Source: Endozoicomonadaceae bacterium (GTDB lineage Bacteria > Pseudomonadota > Gammaproteobacteria > Pseudomonadales > Endozoicomonadaceae). Taken from it: DNA of 29,288 nt. Below are positions 16,537 through 24,152 of the stretch, one piece after another; the first letter of the stretch is position 1, and every line of letters begins with the position of its first letter. The notes under the pieces are model-generated. The model saw only the letters and a list, made by a program, of their open reading frames with translations, was not told the DNA's origin and ran no database searches. Location of the stretch: NCBI GenBank assembly GCA_023146365.1, contig JAGLCE010000104.1:1-29288 (forward strand), given 5' to 3'. A program made the translations under genes and the position numbers.

Positions 16537-17789
16537 GAGTCGTTTCCAAATAAATCGCGTGTGTAGATTTTATCTTGGACGTCTTTAAGTTCGGCGTTTA
16601 GGCGATTGGCTACAATGAGGTCGGCTGCTTGTTTGAATTTATTTAAATCTCGCTCTACCCGTGAATGGAAGAACTCATGCTCAGTGAGCGTGGGTTCGTA
16701 AATGATGATGTTGATACCCTTGGCTTTGATGCGTTTCATCACGCCCTGGATGGCAGAGGCTCGGAAGTTGTCGGAGCCGGTTTTCATGGTCAGGCGGTAG
16801 ATGCCGACGGTTGCTGGATTGCGCGCGAGAATGGAGTCGGCAATGAAGTTTTTACGCGTGGTGTTCGATTCGATGATGGCGTGGATCAGGTTTTGGGGAA
16901 TTTGATCGTAATTCGCAAGCAGTTGTTTGGTGTCTTTAGGTAGGCAGTAGCCACCGTAGCCGAAGGATGGGTTGTTGTAGTGGGTGCCAACGCGCGGGTC
17001 GAGGCCAACACCTTCGATGATATGACGGGTATTGAGGCTGAGCATCTGCGCATAGGTGTCAAGTTCATTGAAGTAGGCAATACGCATGGCGAGGTAGGTG
17101 TTAGTGAAGAGCTTGATCGCCTCGGCTTCGGTGCTGTCGGTCAATAGTGTCGGGATGTCACGCTTGATTGCACCCTGTTGCAATAGTTTGGCAAAGGTTT
17201 CGGCTCGTGCGCTACGCTCGCCGACGATGATACGACTAGGGTGCAGGTTGTCGTACAGCGCTTGACCTTCGCGCAAGAATTCGGGGGAGAACATTAAGTT
17301 ATCCGTTGTCAGAGAGCTGTGATTACGCTTGAAGTTTGCCGTGTAACCAACGGGAATCGTTGATCTAATCACCATGACCGCATTAGGGTTGATAGAGATG
17401 ACATCCTTGATAACCGTTTCTATGGAACGAGTATTAAAATGGCTGGTCTCGGGATCGTAGTCGGTCGGCGTGGCGATGATCACGAAATCGGCGTTGCCGT
17501 ACGCGTCGGCCTTGTCAAGAGTGGCACGGAGGTTTAAGGGGTGGTTGGTGAGAAAATCCTCAATCTCTGCATCCTGAATCGGCGATTTCTTTGCGTTGAT
17601 AAGGTTAACTTTTTCTGGAATGATGTCTACGGCTACCACTTCGTGATTTTGCGCCAGAAGAACAGCGTTTGAAAGACCGACATAACCTATACCAGCGATA
17701 GCTATTTTCAAGAGTTTTCTTTTCGTTGTTGTATGGGTTTGGTTTTCTGTCATATCGTATTTTCGAGATTTTAATTCTCTCTTCGACAT
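16533..17789 (-). CDS. ugd: UDP-glucose 6-dehydrogenase
   Basis: A 418-residue nucleotide-sugar dehydrogenase that oxidises UDP-glucose to UDP-glucuronate using NAD. It shows the Rossmann motif AGIGYVGLS (residues 32-40), VIIATPTDYD, the central SPEFLREG motif and the catalytic-Cys motif GYGGYCLPKDTKQL (C282). The N-terminus has about 25 residues more than E. coli Ugd; an ATG at residue 13 (17753) is an alternative start. It is the first gene of the minus-strand polysaccharide operon and overlaps the epimerase by four bases. Confidence 0.93.
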   Translation of the reverse strand: MSKRELKSRKYDMTENQTHTTTKRKLLKIAIAGIGYVGLSNAVLLAQNHEVVAVDIIPEKVNLINAKKSPIQDAEIEDFLTNHPLNLRATLDKADAYGNADFVIIATPTDYDPETSHFNTRSIETVIKDVISINPNAVMVIRSTIPVGYTANFKRNHSSLTTDNLMFSPEFLREGQALYDNLHPSRIIVGERSARAETFAKLLQQGAIKRDIPTLLTDSTEAEAIKLFTNTYLAMRIAYFNELDTYAQMLSLNTRHIIEGVGLDPRVGTHYNNPSFGYGGYCLPKDTKQLLANYDQIPQNLIHAIIESNTTRKNFIADSILARNPATVGIYRLTMKTGSDNFRASAIQGVMKRIKAKGINIIIYEPTLTEHEFFHSRVERDLNKFKQAADLIVANRLNAELKDVQDKIYTRDLFGNDS

Positions 17790-18274
17790 CTGTTTTTTGC
17801 TTCAGAAAACGGGATTTCCAAGGCGTGAAAGTTTGGGTAATCGTCTTATTGTGGCTGGAGCAAGCACTTCCTATTCACCGAGTGGCTACTGGTTAAAGTG
17901 TGAGCATTATGCAGATACTCAGGGCAAGGTCAAATCATTTTTCATGTGAGCAGTGGGTAGCGGCTCATCTAGCAAGAGCGAGGCGGGGGATGAGCAATCT
18001 TTTTGTCCAAAGGTAAGATCGTAAGCGTGCCCTGTATCGCGATCGCTTAAAAAGGTGTCGCTGAACGGGTGCTCTCTCATTTCCTTTGATGACGATGAGC
18101 ATCAATTGTGAGAGGGATTAGCAGTGTGAAACAATACATTATAGGCAGTAGCAGCGACACTGCAAGTATAAAAAAACCCATGCTATTCATGCTATATAGT
18201 TCCGATAGGTGGTGTTTAATTAATTTGTTTACTATAGAAGTAGTATCGATGAATGTCATATTTTGAGGGTATCA
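17790..18274. other. Divergent intergenic region between ugd and the M23 gene
   Basis: About 485 bases that must hold the promoters for both directions. A nested hairpin is visible: CTCTCA 18075-18080 with TGAGAG 18110-18115, and inside it TTGATG 18087-18092 with CATCAA 18101-18106; no T-tract follows. A wider 9-bp inverted repeat GTGTCGCTG/CAGCGACAC spans 18056-18160. Neither is assigned a function. Confidence 0.5.
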
Positions 18275-19111
18275 GTGTCTATTTTAAGTAAAAGCTTGTT
18301 CGTTGTAGTAATTGCGATGCACACATTCACAGTGTGGGCTGACGATGTCGTGCAGTTGACGCAAGGTGGACTCTACAGAGGGAGGGTTGCGCTAAATTCT
18401 GAAGTTTATTACCAGGATAAGAAAGTTAGGGTCACACCGGATGGAGAATTTATACTGGGTTTTGGCCGTGATGCTGAGTTGAATCAGCAGTACACCGTTA
18501 TTTCGAGAGATGGGCGAAAATATTATAAGCGTTTGACGCTTAAGGCGCGGGAATATGATGTGCAGCGAATTAAAGGGATTGCGAAGAAATATATAGCGCC
18601 GTCTAAAGAGGATCAAGAGCGTGCGCGGCGTGAAAACGAACTGATCGGGAAGGCTCGCGAATCCAATTCAAACCAGATGGCCTTTCTAAGTGATTTTATC
18701 TGGCCCCTTGTTGGACCGGTGACCGGCGTGTATGGCAGTCAGCGTGTATTTAATGGCGTGCCGGGGCGTCCTCATTATGGTGTCGATGTTGCCGCAGCTA
18801 CTGGAACGCCGGTCAGTGCGCCGGCCGATGGGAGGGTTGTGTTATATCATCCAGATATGTATTTTTCTGGTGGCACTATGATTATCGATCATGGTTATGG
18901 GGTGACCAGTGCCTTTCTGCATTTAAGTCAATCCTTGGTGAAAGAGGGGGACTTTGTTAAGCAGGGGCAGCCAGTAGCGAAAGTGGGTGCAACGGGGCGT
19001 GTGACCGGTGCGCATCTGGATTGGCGTATAAACTGGTACGATGTCAAGATAGATGCTCAGCTCTTTGTACCTCCAATGGCTGAGGTGATGGCGAAGCAAA
19101 CCGCTCGATAA
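18275..19111 (+). CDS. Periplasmic M23-family (LytM-like) metallopeptidase domain protein
   Basis: A 278-residue protein with a signal peptide (SLFVVVIAMHTFTVWA, cut before DDVV), an N-terminal domain of about 100 residues and a C-terminal M23/LytM domain. The GTG at 18275 is preferred because GAGGG lies 5 bases upstream; a TTG at 18263 would precede that site. Residues HYGVDVA (H157, D161) match the first zinc motif. The second motif reads GAHLDWRINW, so the usual HxH is HxD; I recall this HLDW form in many gammaproteobacterial members. It probably acts on or regulates peptidoglycan in the periplasm. Activity is uncertain because of the changed ligand. Confidence 0.87.
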   Translation: MSILSKSLFVVVIAMHTFTVWADDVVQLTQGGLYRGRVALNSEVYYQDKKVRVTPDGEFILGFGRDAELNQQYTVISRDGRKYYKRLTLKAREYDVQRIKGIAKKYIAPSKEDQERARRENELIGKARESNSNQMAFLSDFIWPLVGPVTGVYGSQRVFNGVPGRPHYGVDVAAATGTPVSAPADGRVVLYHPDMYFSGGTMIIDHGYGVTSAFLHLSQSLVKEGDFVKQGQPVAKVGATGRVTGAHLDWRINWYDVKIDAQLFVPPMAEVMAKQTAR

Positions 19112-19153
19112 ATGAGATCTCTGGATGGGTGCGATGACGGGTATCAGCGTGCG

Positions 19154-20716
19154 TTAATACCTGTTCTTGATCAGGTGCCTGACCATAAAACGTGAAGGGT
19201 GTAGTGCGTGACGCAGATCCTGAGGAACAGGAAAAGGTTCATTACAAATATAAGATGCCAATAGTTCTGCCGACAAAGGCGCAGTAACCAGCCCTCTGGA
19301 GCCATGACCGGCGCTGATATAAAGTCCTGGATGGTACTCGGGAGTATTGGAAAACCGATGATTGGCGTTTTTCCTGAGTGCTGCAAAGTCTTCCATAAAT
19401 GCTTCGGCATTGACGACGGGACCGGCCACCGGCAGATAGTCGGGTGTGGTACACCGGAAGCTGACCCGTCCTGACAGTGCTGGATAGAGTGCTGGATAGA
19501 GTGCTGGAGAGTGGATTGCAGAGTGGGTTGCAGAAGAGAGTGCCAGTGCGTCGTATATGGATGGTGTGAAGGTGGCTAGGTGGCTCAAGTTGGTGTCATG
19601 GTCCTGTTGTCGGCATCTGGTTGAGTGGTCGTTGAAGTTGAACGTTGCTCCGAGAGTATGGGTGTCGTTCCATGCTGGTGCGATATAACCTTCACTACAG
19701 ACAACCGTCTGTAAATGACGGCTCTTCGATGTTGCCGGTAGTTGGGTGATCTGGCCTCGAATGCTTTTAAGTGGCAAGTGTTGCATTTGACCAATATTCG
19801 AGAAGCTGTGGCCACAGGCCATGACGACAATATCTGACTGAATGGACGAGTTGGTTTCAGTATCCGTCAGCCATTGACTTCCATTGTGCGTGAGCCGGGT
19901 AACTGGCAGGTTTCCTGTGAAATGAATGTTGGGATGATCGATCAGTAAACGGCACAGTGCTGGCGGATGTACCCAGCCTGCATCTGGGAAATAGAGTCCA
20001 GAAACGTTCAGAGGAAGACCCGCCAGTGATGAGAGTGATTCAGCGTTCATCCATTGCAACAGAGTGGTTGGACATTCTCCTAACTGGATAATGTTTTGCT
20101 GACGTCTCTTTTCTGCGTCATTAAAAGCCAGTTGAATGAGCCCGGTTTTTTGCCAGAGCATCGGTTCGACAGAGGTTTGATTTTCGAGTCGTGTCAGTAG
20201 TTTCAGGGAATAAAAGTACCCTTGAGTAATAAAACGACTGAGTACCGTGCTGTGGCCTGACAGTCTGGTGTAGAGCATGCCTTGAGGGTTACCAGATGCT
20301 TCGCCTGCTGGCTTCGAATGCGTGTCAATTATGCGGACTTGCCAGCCGCGTTCTGCCAGTGAACGAGCGGTTGCAGCACCCGCCATCCCTGCGCCAATGA
20401 TGAGTGCCCGCGTTCCTGGAGAGCGAGGCTGGGTGTTTTCAAACCATACTGGCTGTTCATGCTGATGAATATTGGTGGCGTCTATCGAGGGTTTATCTGC
20501 GCTTGGCAAGGTTTGAATCTCTAGGGTGTCCACTATGATCGTAACGGATATTGTGACTGATGACTCAGATAAGTAACGTACGATCGATGATGGTCGAACA
20601 CATGCTCCGCTTACTCTGCTGGAAAAGTCGAGTACTCTATCACTCCCCCAAAAACAAACAACCGAGAACGTCACGGCATGAGGTAGGGTGAACGGATGCA
20701 TCGGTGAGCGATTCAT
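19154..20716 (-). CDS. mnmC: MnmC FAD-oxidoreductase domain (tRNA cmnm5(s2)U demodification), methyltransferase half absent
   Basis: From about residue 85 the protein matches the C-terminal half of MnmC, which removes the carboxymethyl group from cmnm5(s2)U34 of tRNA to give nm5(s2)U. Seen are the FAD motif IIGAGMAG (108-113), GEASGNPQGMLYTRLSGH, FPDAGWVHPPALC, CTTPDYLPVAGPV and the end SAGHGSRGLVTAPLSAELL...RHLIKNRY. Full MnmC has about 650 residues with an N-terminal SAM methyltransferase domain; here the first 80 residues do not resemble it and are probably not translated. A GTG at 20533 is a possible start, but no clear ribosome binding site was found. Either the second step is done by another protein or this is a decayed gene. 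A 12-base tandem repeat inside adds LYPALYPAL. Confidence 0.8.
   Translation of the reverse strand: MNRSPMHPFTLPHAVTFSVVCFWGSDRVLDFSSRVSGACVRPSSIVRYLSESSVTISVTIIVDTLEIQTLPSADKPSIDATNIHQHEQPVWFENTQPRSPGTRALIIGAGMAGAATARSLAERGWQVRIIDTHSKPAGEASGNPQGMLYTRLSGHSTVLSRFITQGYFYSLKLLTRLENQTSVEPMLWQKTGLIQLAFNDAEKRRQQNIIQLGECPTTLLQWMNAESLSSLAGLPLNVSGLYFPDAGWVHPPALCRLLIDHPNIHFTGNLPVTRLTHNGSQWLTDTETNSSIQSDIVVMACGHSFSNIGQMQHLPLKSIRGQITQLPATSKSRHLQTVVCSEGYIAPAWNDTHTLGATFNFNDHSTRCRQQDHDTNLSHLATFTPSIYDALALSSATHSAIHSPALYPALYPALSGRVSFRCTTPDYLPVAGPVVNAEAFMEDFAALRKNANHRFSNTPEYHPGLYISAGHGSRGLVTAPLSAELLASYICNEPFPVPQDLRHALHPSRFMVRHLIKNRY
19476..19511 (-). repeat. 12-bp tandem repeat (three units) inside mnmC
   Basis: AGTGCTGGATAG occurs twice and then once with a single change, keeping frame and encoding repeated Tyr-Pro-Ala-Leu on the minus strand. 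It falls in a region of MnmC that looks like an insertion before the conserved GRVSFRCTTPDYLP segment. Confidence 0.85.
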
Positions 20717-21044
20717 GACAATAAATAGATAGATAATGAGTATAAACAGTCAGCCCTGAAAAACCATCGTTTCAAATCGTTTCGTTTTGAAGCGTTTTAC
20801 ACATGACTGTAACGTCAAATAACAGCATTGAGACGCACTACCCTCTCTGTCAGACTCATTGTAGTGCTCACTGTTCGACCTATTTGGTATGAAACATTAT
20901 TCGGCTGAACGCAAAGAGACGACTCTCAAAAAGATGATAGCAATGGTTAATAAATGAAACGATAATCATTAAAATAAAATTCAAGTTATTTCAATAAATT
21001 TACGCTCTTGCTATCATCGGATATTTCTCATTCCTCTCTTATTT
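20717..21044. other. AT-rich spacer with an 86-bp inverted-repeat unit
   Basis: No gene seen. GATGATAGCAA at 20933-20943 and its exact reverse complement TTGCTATCATC at 21008-21018 bracket 64 very AT-rich bases. This lies just downstream of the ankyrin gene and could be a small non-autonomous element (MITE-like) or a long 3' hairpin. No target-site duplication is obvious. Confidence 0.55.
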
Positions 21045-22310
21045 TTATTTGTAAAATGCAGAGCTTGCTGTACCTCTACCAATACCTATCGATAAAATAT
21101 CTTTAAAATGTTTAGGAATGCTTAATGCGTTAATATTATTTTCTTTAGCACTATCCGCTTGTTTGTTATCACACAAAGATAATATTATCTTTAAGCAAAT
21201 GCTCTCAAGCTTAAATAAGGTACGTCGTGGATCACTTAACCTATTGTTCTCCAATAACTCACAGTAACGCTTCTCATCTCTAGAATTTACTACAGCTCCA
21301 TTTTCAACTAAACATACGGCAGTATCGGCGTGTTCGTAATCCAATGCACCTGACAATGGAGTATTATTTTCATCAAAACCATTAACATTAGCCTTATGAA
21401 ATAACAATAAATTAACACAATCGTAATATCCTCTACTAGCAGCATAATAGAGGAAGGTACTTCTCCCTTTAGTATCACGGCAATTGACATCTATACGTCT
21501 AATATTTAGTAGGGCTTCAATGATCGGAGTATGCTTGAGATCTATGGCGTAGAGCATTACTGGTTCATAACTAGACGTTTCACACTTGATAGTCCCAGCA
21601 TTAATAAGCGATAGAGCCATTTTGATGGCAATATTTTTGTTTTCCGTAGCCCCGATACTCTGATCATTGTATGCAACGGTAATCGCTGTCATTAATTGAG
21701 ACACGAGCAACTCGGGTTTGTAGGATAATAATAACTGAAAACACTCCATGTCTCTCTTGAAGATACTGTATTCAAGAGGTGTCTTATTCGAATCTACATG
21801 AAAGTCTCTACCGTTGACATTTGCATTATTTTCTAGAATGGTTTTTAGCACATTATACTGTTTATAATATATCGCATAATGAAGCACCGTTTTGGATAAA
21901 CAAACATATTCAATCTGCAGGTCAGCCCCTGCGTTAATCAGGGATATCGCCATTTTTTCAGCAATCGCTTTATCGCTGTATTTAATAGCATTACGTAGCA
22001 CAAAACCTAAATTAAACTTCGTTAATTGACCTGTGCTATCGGTACTGTCGGTATTTTCACTCTTTAACAGCCTGTCGAGCGTTTCGTGGTTTCCGTTATT
22101 AACAGCAAGTTTGACAGATATTTTTGCTGAGGCGTTTAGTGTACACTCTGCTATCTGTATATTTCGTTGATATCGAGATTTCTCTGGTCTGACTGAACCT
22201 GAACACTCAAAGGGAATTAAACTCTGATTAATAGAAAGCGGCATAGAATCCAAATTAATAGAACTATATTCTTGGCAAGATGAATCTTCATCGCTATCGG
22301 AAGAAGACAT
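21045..22310 (-). CDS. Ankyrin-repeat protein with C-terminal SOCS-box-like segment
   Basis: A 421-residue protein of eukaryotic style. It begins with an acidic Ser-rich stretch (MSSSDSDEDSS), then from about residue 65 to 345 a series of ankyrin repeats, clearest in TVLHYAIYYKQYNVLKTILE, TPLEYSIFKRDMECFQLLL and FLYYAASRGYYDCVNLLLFH. After the repeats, residues 364-406 read TLFKLESICLKII (L368-x3-C372-x3-I376) and then INALSIPKHFKDIL. This order and spacing resemble the SOCS box of animal ASB proteins: the BC-box Lxxx-C-xxx-hydrophobic and the Cul5-box LPxP-xxL-xx-L. No signal peptide or membrane segment is seen. It is probably a secreted effector that recruits a host Elongin-Cullin5 ligase, by inference from the motif. 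The start ATG has AGGT about 10 bases upstream. Base composition is AT-rich relative to the core genes. Confidence 0.85.
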   Translation of the reverse strand: MSSSDSDEDSSCQEYSSINLDSMPLSINQSLIPFECSGSVRPEKSRYQRNIQIAECTLNASAKISVKLAVNNGNHETLDRLLKSENTDSTDSTGQLTKFNLGFVLRNAIKYSDKAIAEKMAISLINAGADLQIEYVCLSKTVLHYAIYYKQYNVLKTILENNANVNGRDFHVDSNKTPLEYSIFKRDMECFQLLLSYKPELLVSQLMTAITVAYNDQSIGATENKNIAIKMALSLINAGTIKCETSSYEPVMLYAIDLKHTPIIEALLNIRRIDVNCRDTKGRSTFLYYAASRGYYDCVNLLLFHKANVNGFDENNTPLSGALDYEHADTAVCLVENGAVVNSRDEKRYCELLENNRLSDPRRTLFKLESICLKIILSLCDNKQADSAKENNINALSIPKHFKDILSIGIGRGTASSAFYK

Positions 22311-22586
22311 TAATAACTGACCTGATTGATCCCTAAGTATTTTATCAATAATCCTATCTCCATGAAAATTAATATATATGTAATTTGGCTCGATATTGAT
22401 TACTTACTCCATTAATTATTAAATTTTTTAGTTGTAATTTTTAGTTACAGAGTGCCAGTGAAATTGATGTTTTGTCGGTTTTATGAATAAGTATCCTGCT
22501 TATTCTTATTGGAAAATAAAATAACTATCCATAATGTAAAGACTTGAAATGACCCATCGGCTGCGCAGCATATTCGTACAACTGTT

Positions 22587-23021
22587 TCATATAGAATCGA
22601 TAAGTCGACAGCTCATGACAAACGATGACATAAAAGGAATGCTTAGCATTATGTAATCAAACCGATCAATTTTGCATTTATTGTAATCGGTAGGCAGCGT
22701 TATAGTTGGTATATGATTAGTATTGTCAGTAAGATAAAACACGAAAGGACCTATTAATGGTAAGGTAAACACCGTTGCTTCTAGAGATTTTCTGAGATTA
22801 GTGGATAGAGCTATTTTGTTATTACTCTTATAGTTATGATAAAAGGTTTTAAATCCAACTGCTATTGCTGTTATTGGAGCGAGTAGTGTGCATACACCGA
22901 TAGAAAAATATATAACAGTTCGTTTAGCAAAAGCAAGACCTGTACTCGATTTAGTGTTTGGTTGAGTTACTCTATCACCTGTATTGTTAAATGAAGTAGT
23001 ATTATTTATAAGGCCTGGCAT
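22587..23021 (-). CDS. Small two-helix membrane protein, unknown function
   Basis: A 144-residue protein with a polar Asn/Thr-rich N-terminus, two hydrophobic segments (about residues 36-57, VIYFSIGVCTLLAPITAIAVGF, and 84-98, ATVFTLPLIGPFVFYL) and a polar C-terminal part. The ATG at 23021 has AAGGTG about 8 bases upstream, which supports translation. I do not recognise a family. It sits upstream of the ankyrin gene on the same strand, 276 bases away, in the same AT-rich island. The layout of two membrane segments with polar ends recalls inclusion-membrane proteins of intracellular bacteria, but this is only an architectural resemblance. Confidence 0.65.
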   Translation of the reverse strand: MPGLINNTTSFNNTGDRVTQPNTKSSTGLAFAKRTVIYFSIGVCTLLAPITAIAVGFKTFYHNYKSNNKIALSTNLRKSLEATVFTLPLIGPFVFYLTDNTNHIPTITLPTDYNKCKIDRFDYIMLSIPFMSSFVMSCRLIDSI

Positions 23022-23452
23022 GAGGTTTCACCTTTAATATTGACTGTTTAAAATAACCATGTTATCTACGAAATTCGTACTTCAATAACATAAAAATAGT
23101 TCTACCTGTAATAGGCATGAACTAAACAAATGTATCCACAGAAAACCTAGTTTTATGATTTACTATTTAAAGCAAAGGATACAGCCGTTAGTCGTTTTCT
23201 TACATATTATTAGACTTTTTTCGGCATGGGAAGTTCATTTATTTAGATATTTGTTTTACTCCATGTGTCAGCATAGTTGCATGCCTCTGAATCAATTACA
23301 TATTGGTTCTTATTTAAAACAACAGGGTTTAGTGTCGCTATGCGATGGATAAAGTGTCATCACGCTTAATGAATTGCCCTGTGTCCAATGTGTTGAAAAA
23401 TGGCACGCAGGGCGTTATGGGGGCTGAGGGTTTGAGATTCTTGGCTAGCCGA
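23022..23452. other. AT-rich spacer
   Basis: About 430 bases between the RDD gene and the small membrane protein. A 65-codon plus-strand frame at 23155-23352 has no ribosome binding site and no recognisable protein features, so I do not call it. No terminator or clear repeat seen. Confidence 0.4.
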
Positions 23453-23908
23453 TTATTCCTGATCTTCAAACCTGATTGGATTAACGTTATTGTTTCTAAT
23501 GACGACTGTACCAGCCAGTTTGTCATGCCAGCCTTGTTTTCGATTATCAATTCCAATCCATATGATTCCAAGACATAATGGGATCACCGAAACATAGTAA
23601 CCAAAATAGCGTCCGATGAATTGGCTTGTAGTTGGAGTGCCTCCAGTTTTTGCGTCTACTATGATTAGATTTGTTGCCATTTTTCCAGGAGTAGATGATT
23701 TATAAACCCAGAAAATAATGACTACAATTGCGGGTAATATATAATTGACAAAGTGATAAAAAAAACTTGGAACAAAAGCGTCGTTCATCCAGTAATCTGT
23801 GCCATATATAGCCGCGAGTATTGGCAGAGTTATGATTAGCATTAATATTGAATCTATTATGGCTGCTCCAGTTCTAATCCAAAAACCTGCATATTCCTGC
23901 GCATTCAT
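23453..23908 (-). CDS. RDD-family membrane protein
   Basis: A 151-residue inner-membrane protein of the RDD family. The N-terminus YAGFWIRTGAAIIDSILMLII carries the conserved Arg and Asp of the first helix. Three further hydrophobic segments follow, with the family motif STPGKMATNLIIVDAKTG in the middle and QGWHDKLAGTVVI near the end. AGGAG lies 8 bases before the ATG at 23908. RDD proteins are mostly of unknown function; some have been linked to ion transport. It stands alone between PhoH and the small membrane protein, and more typical family features than its neighbours suggest it belongs to the ancestral genome. Confidence 0.87.
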   Translation of the reverse strand: MNAQEYAGFWIRTGAAIIDSILMLIITLPILAAIYGTDYWMNDAFVPSFFYHFVNYILPAIVVIIFWVYKSSTPGKMATNLIIVDAKTGGTPTTSQFIGRYFGYYVSVIPLCLGIIWIGIDNRKQGWHDKLAGTVVIRNNNVNPIRFEDQE

Positions 23909-24097
23909 ATTTTATTCTCCTAAAGGTATTACGACCAAGCTCATCTGCCTCTATGGGGCGCAGCGAAATAATGGTCTGATTGAGTTTTTTGTCTCATGTG
24001 GGTTGAGTTATTTCTTGGCTACTATGATGATTTTAGATGAGTTTTGACATCTGTTCTTCCATTATTCAGGGGAAAACAGGTTAAGGCGTTTCGCATT

Positions 24098-24138
24098 AAC
24101 AAGGCCTGATCTGTATTGATCAGGCCTTGTTTGTTTTT
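24098..24138. terminator. Strong hairpin, 14-bp stem, 6-base loop
   Basis: AACAAGGCCTGATC (24098-24111) pairs perfectly with GATCAGGCCTTGTT (24118-24131). A T-rich tail (TGTTTTT) follows on the plus strand; on the minus strand the tail is only TTGTT. It lies just after the phoH stop and probably ends phoH transcription, despite the better T-tract on the opposite strand. Confidence 0.75.
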
Positions 24139-24152
24139 AGAGTGTCAGATTA

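Noticed and set aside
17945..17975. Possible ops/JUMPstart element (GGGTAGCGG) upstream of the polysaccharide operon
   Set aside because: It lies on the plus strand, while the operon is on the minus strand, and it matches only part of the GGCGGTAGCGT core.
18077..18259. 60-residue minus-strand frame with a hydrophobic stretch
   Set aside because: No ribosome binding site, and it overlaps the promoter region of the M23 gene; hydrophobic frames are expected by chance in AT-rich DNA.
23155..23352. 65-residue plus-strand frame in the spacer beside the RDD gene
   Set aside because: No ribosome binding site and no recognisable features.
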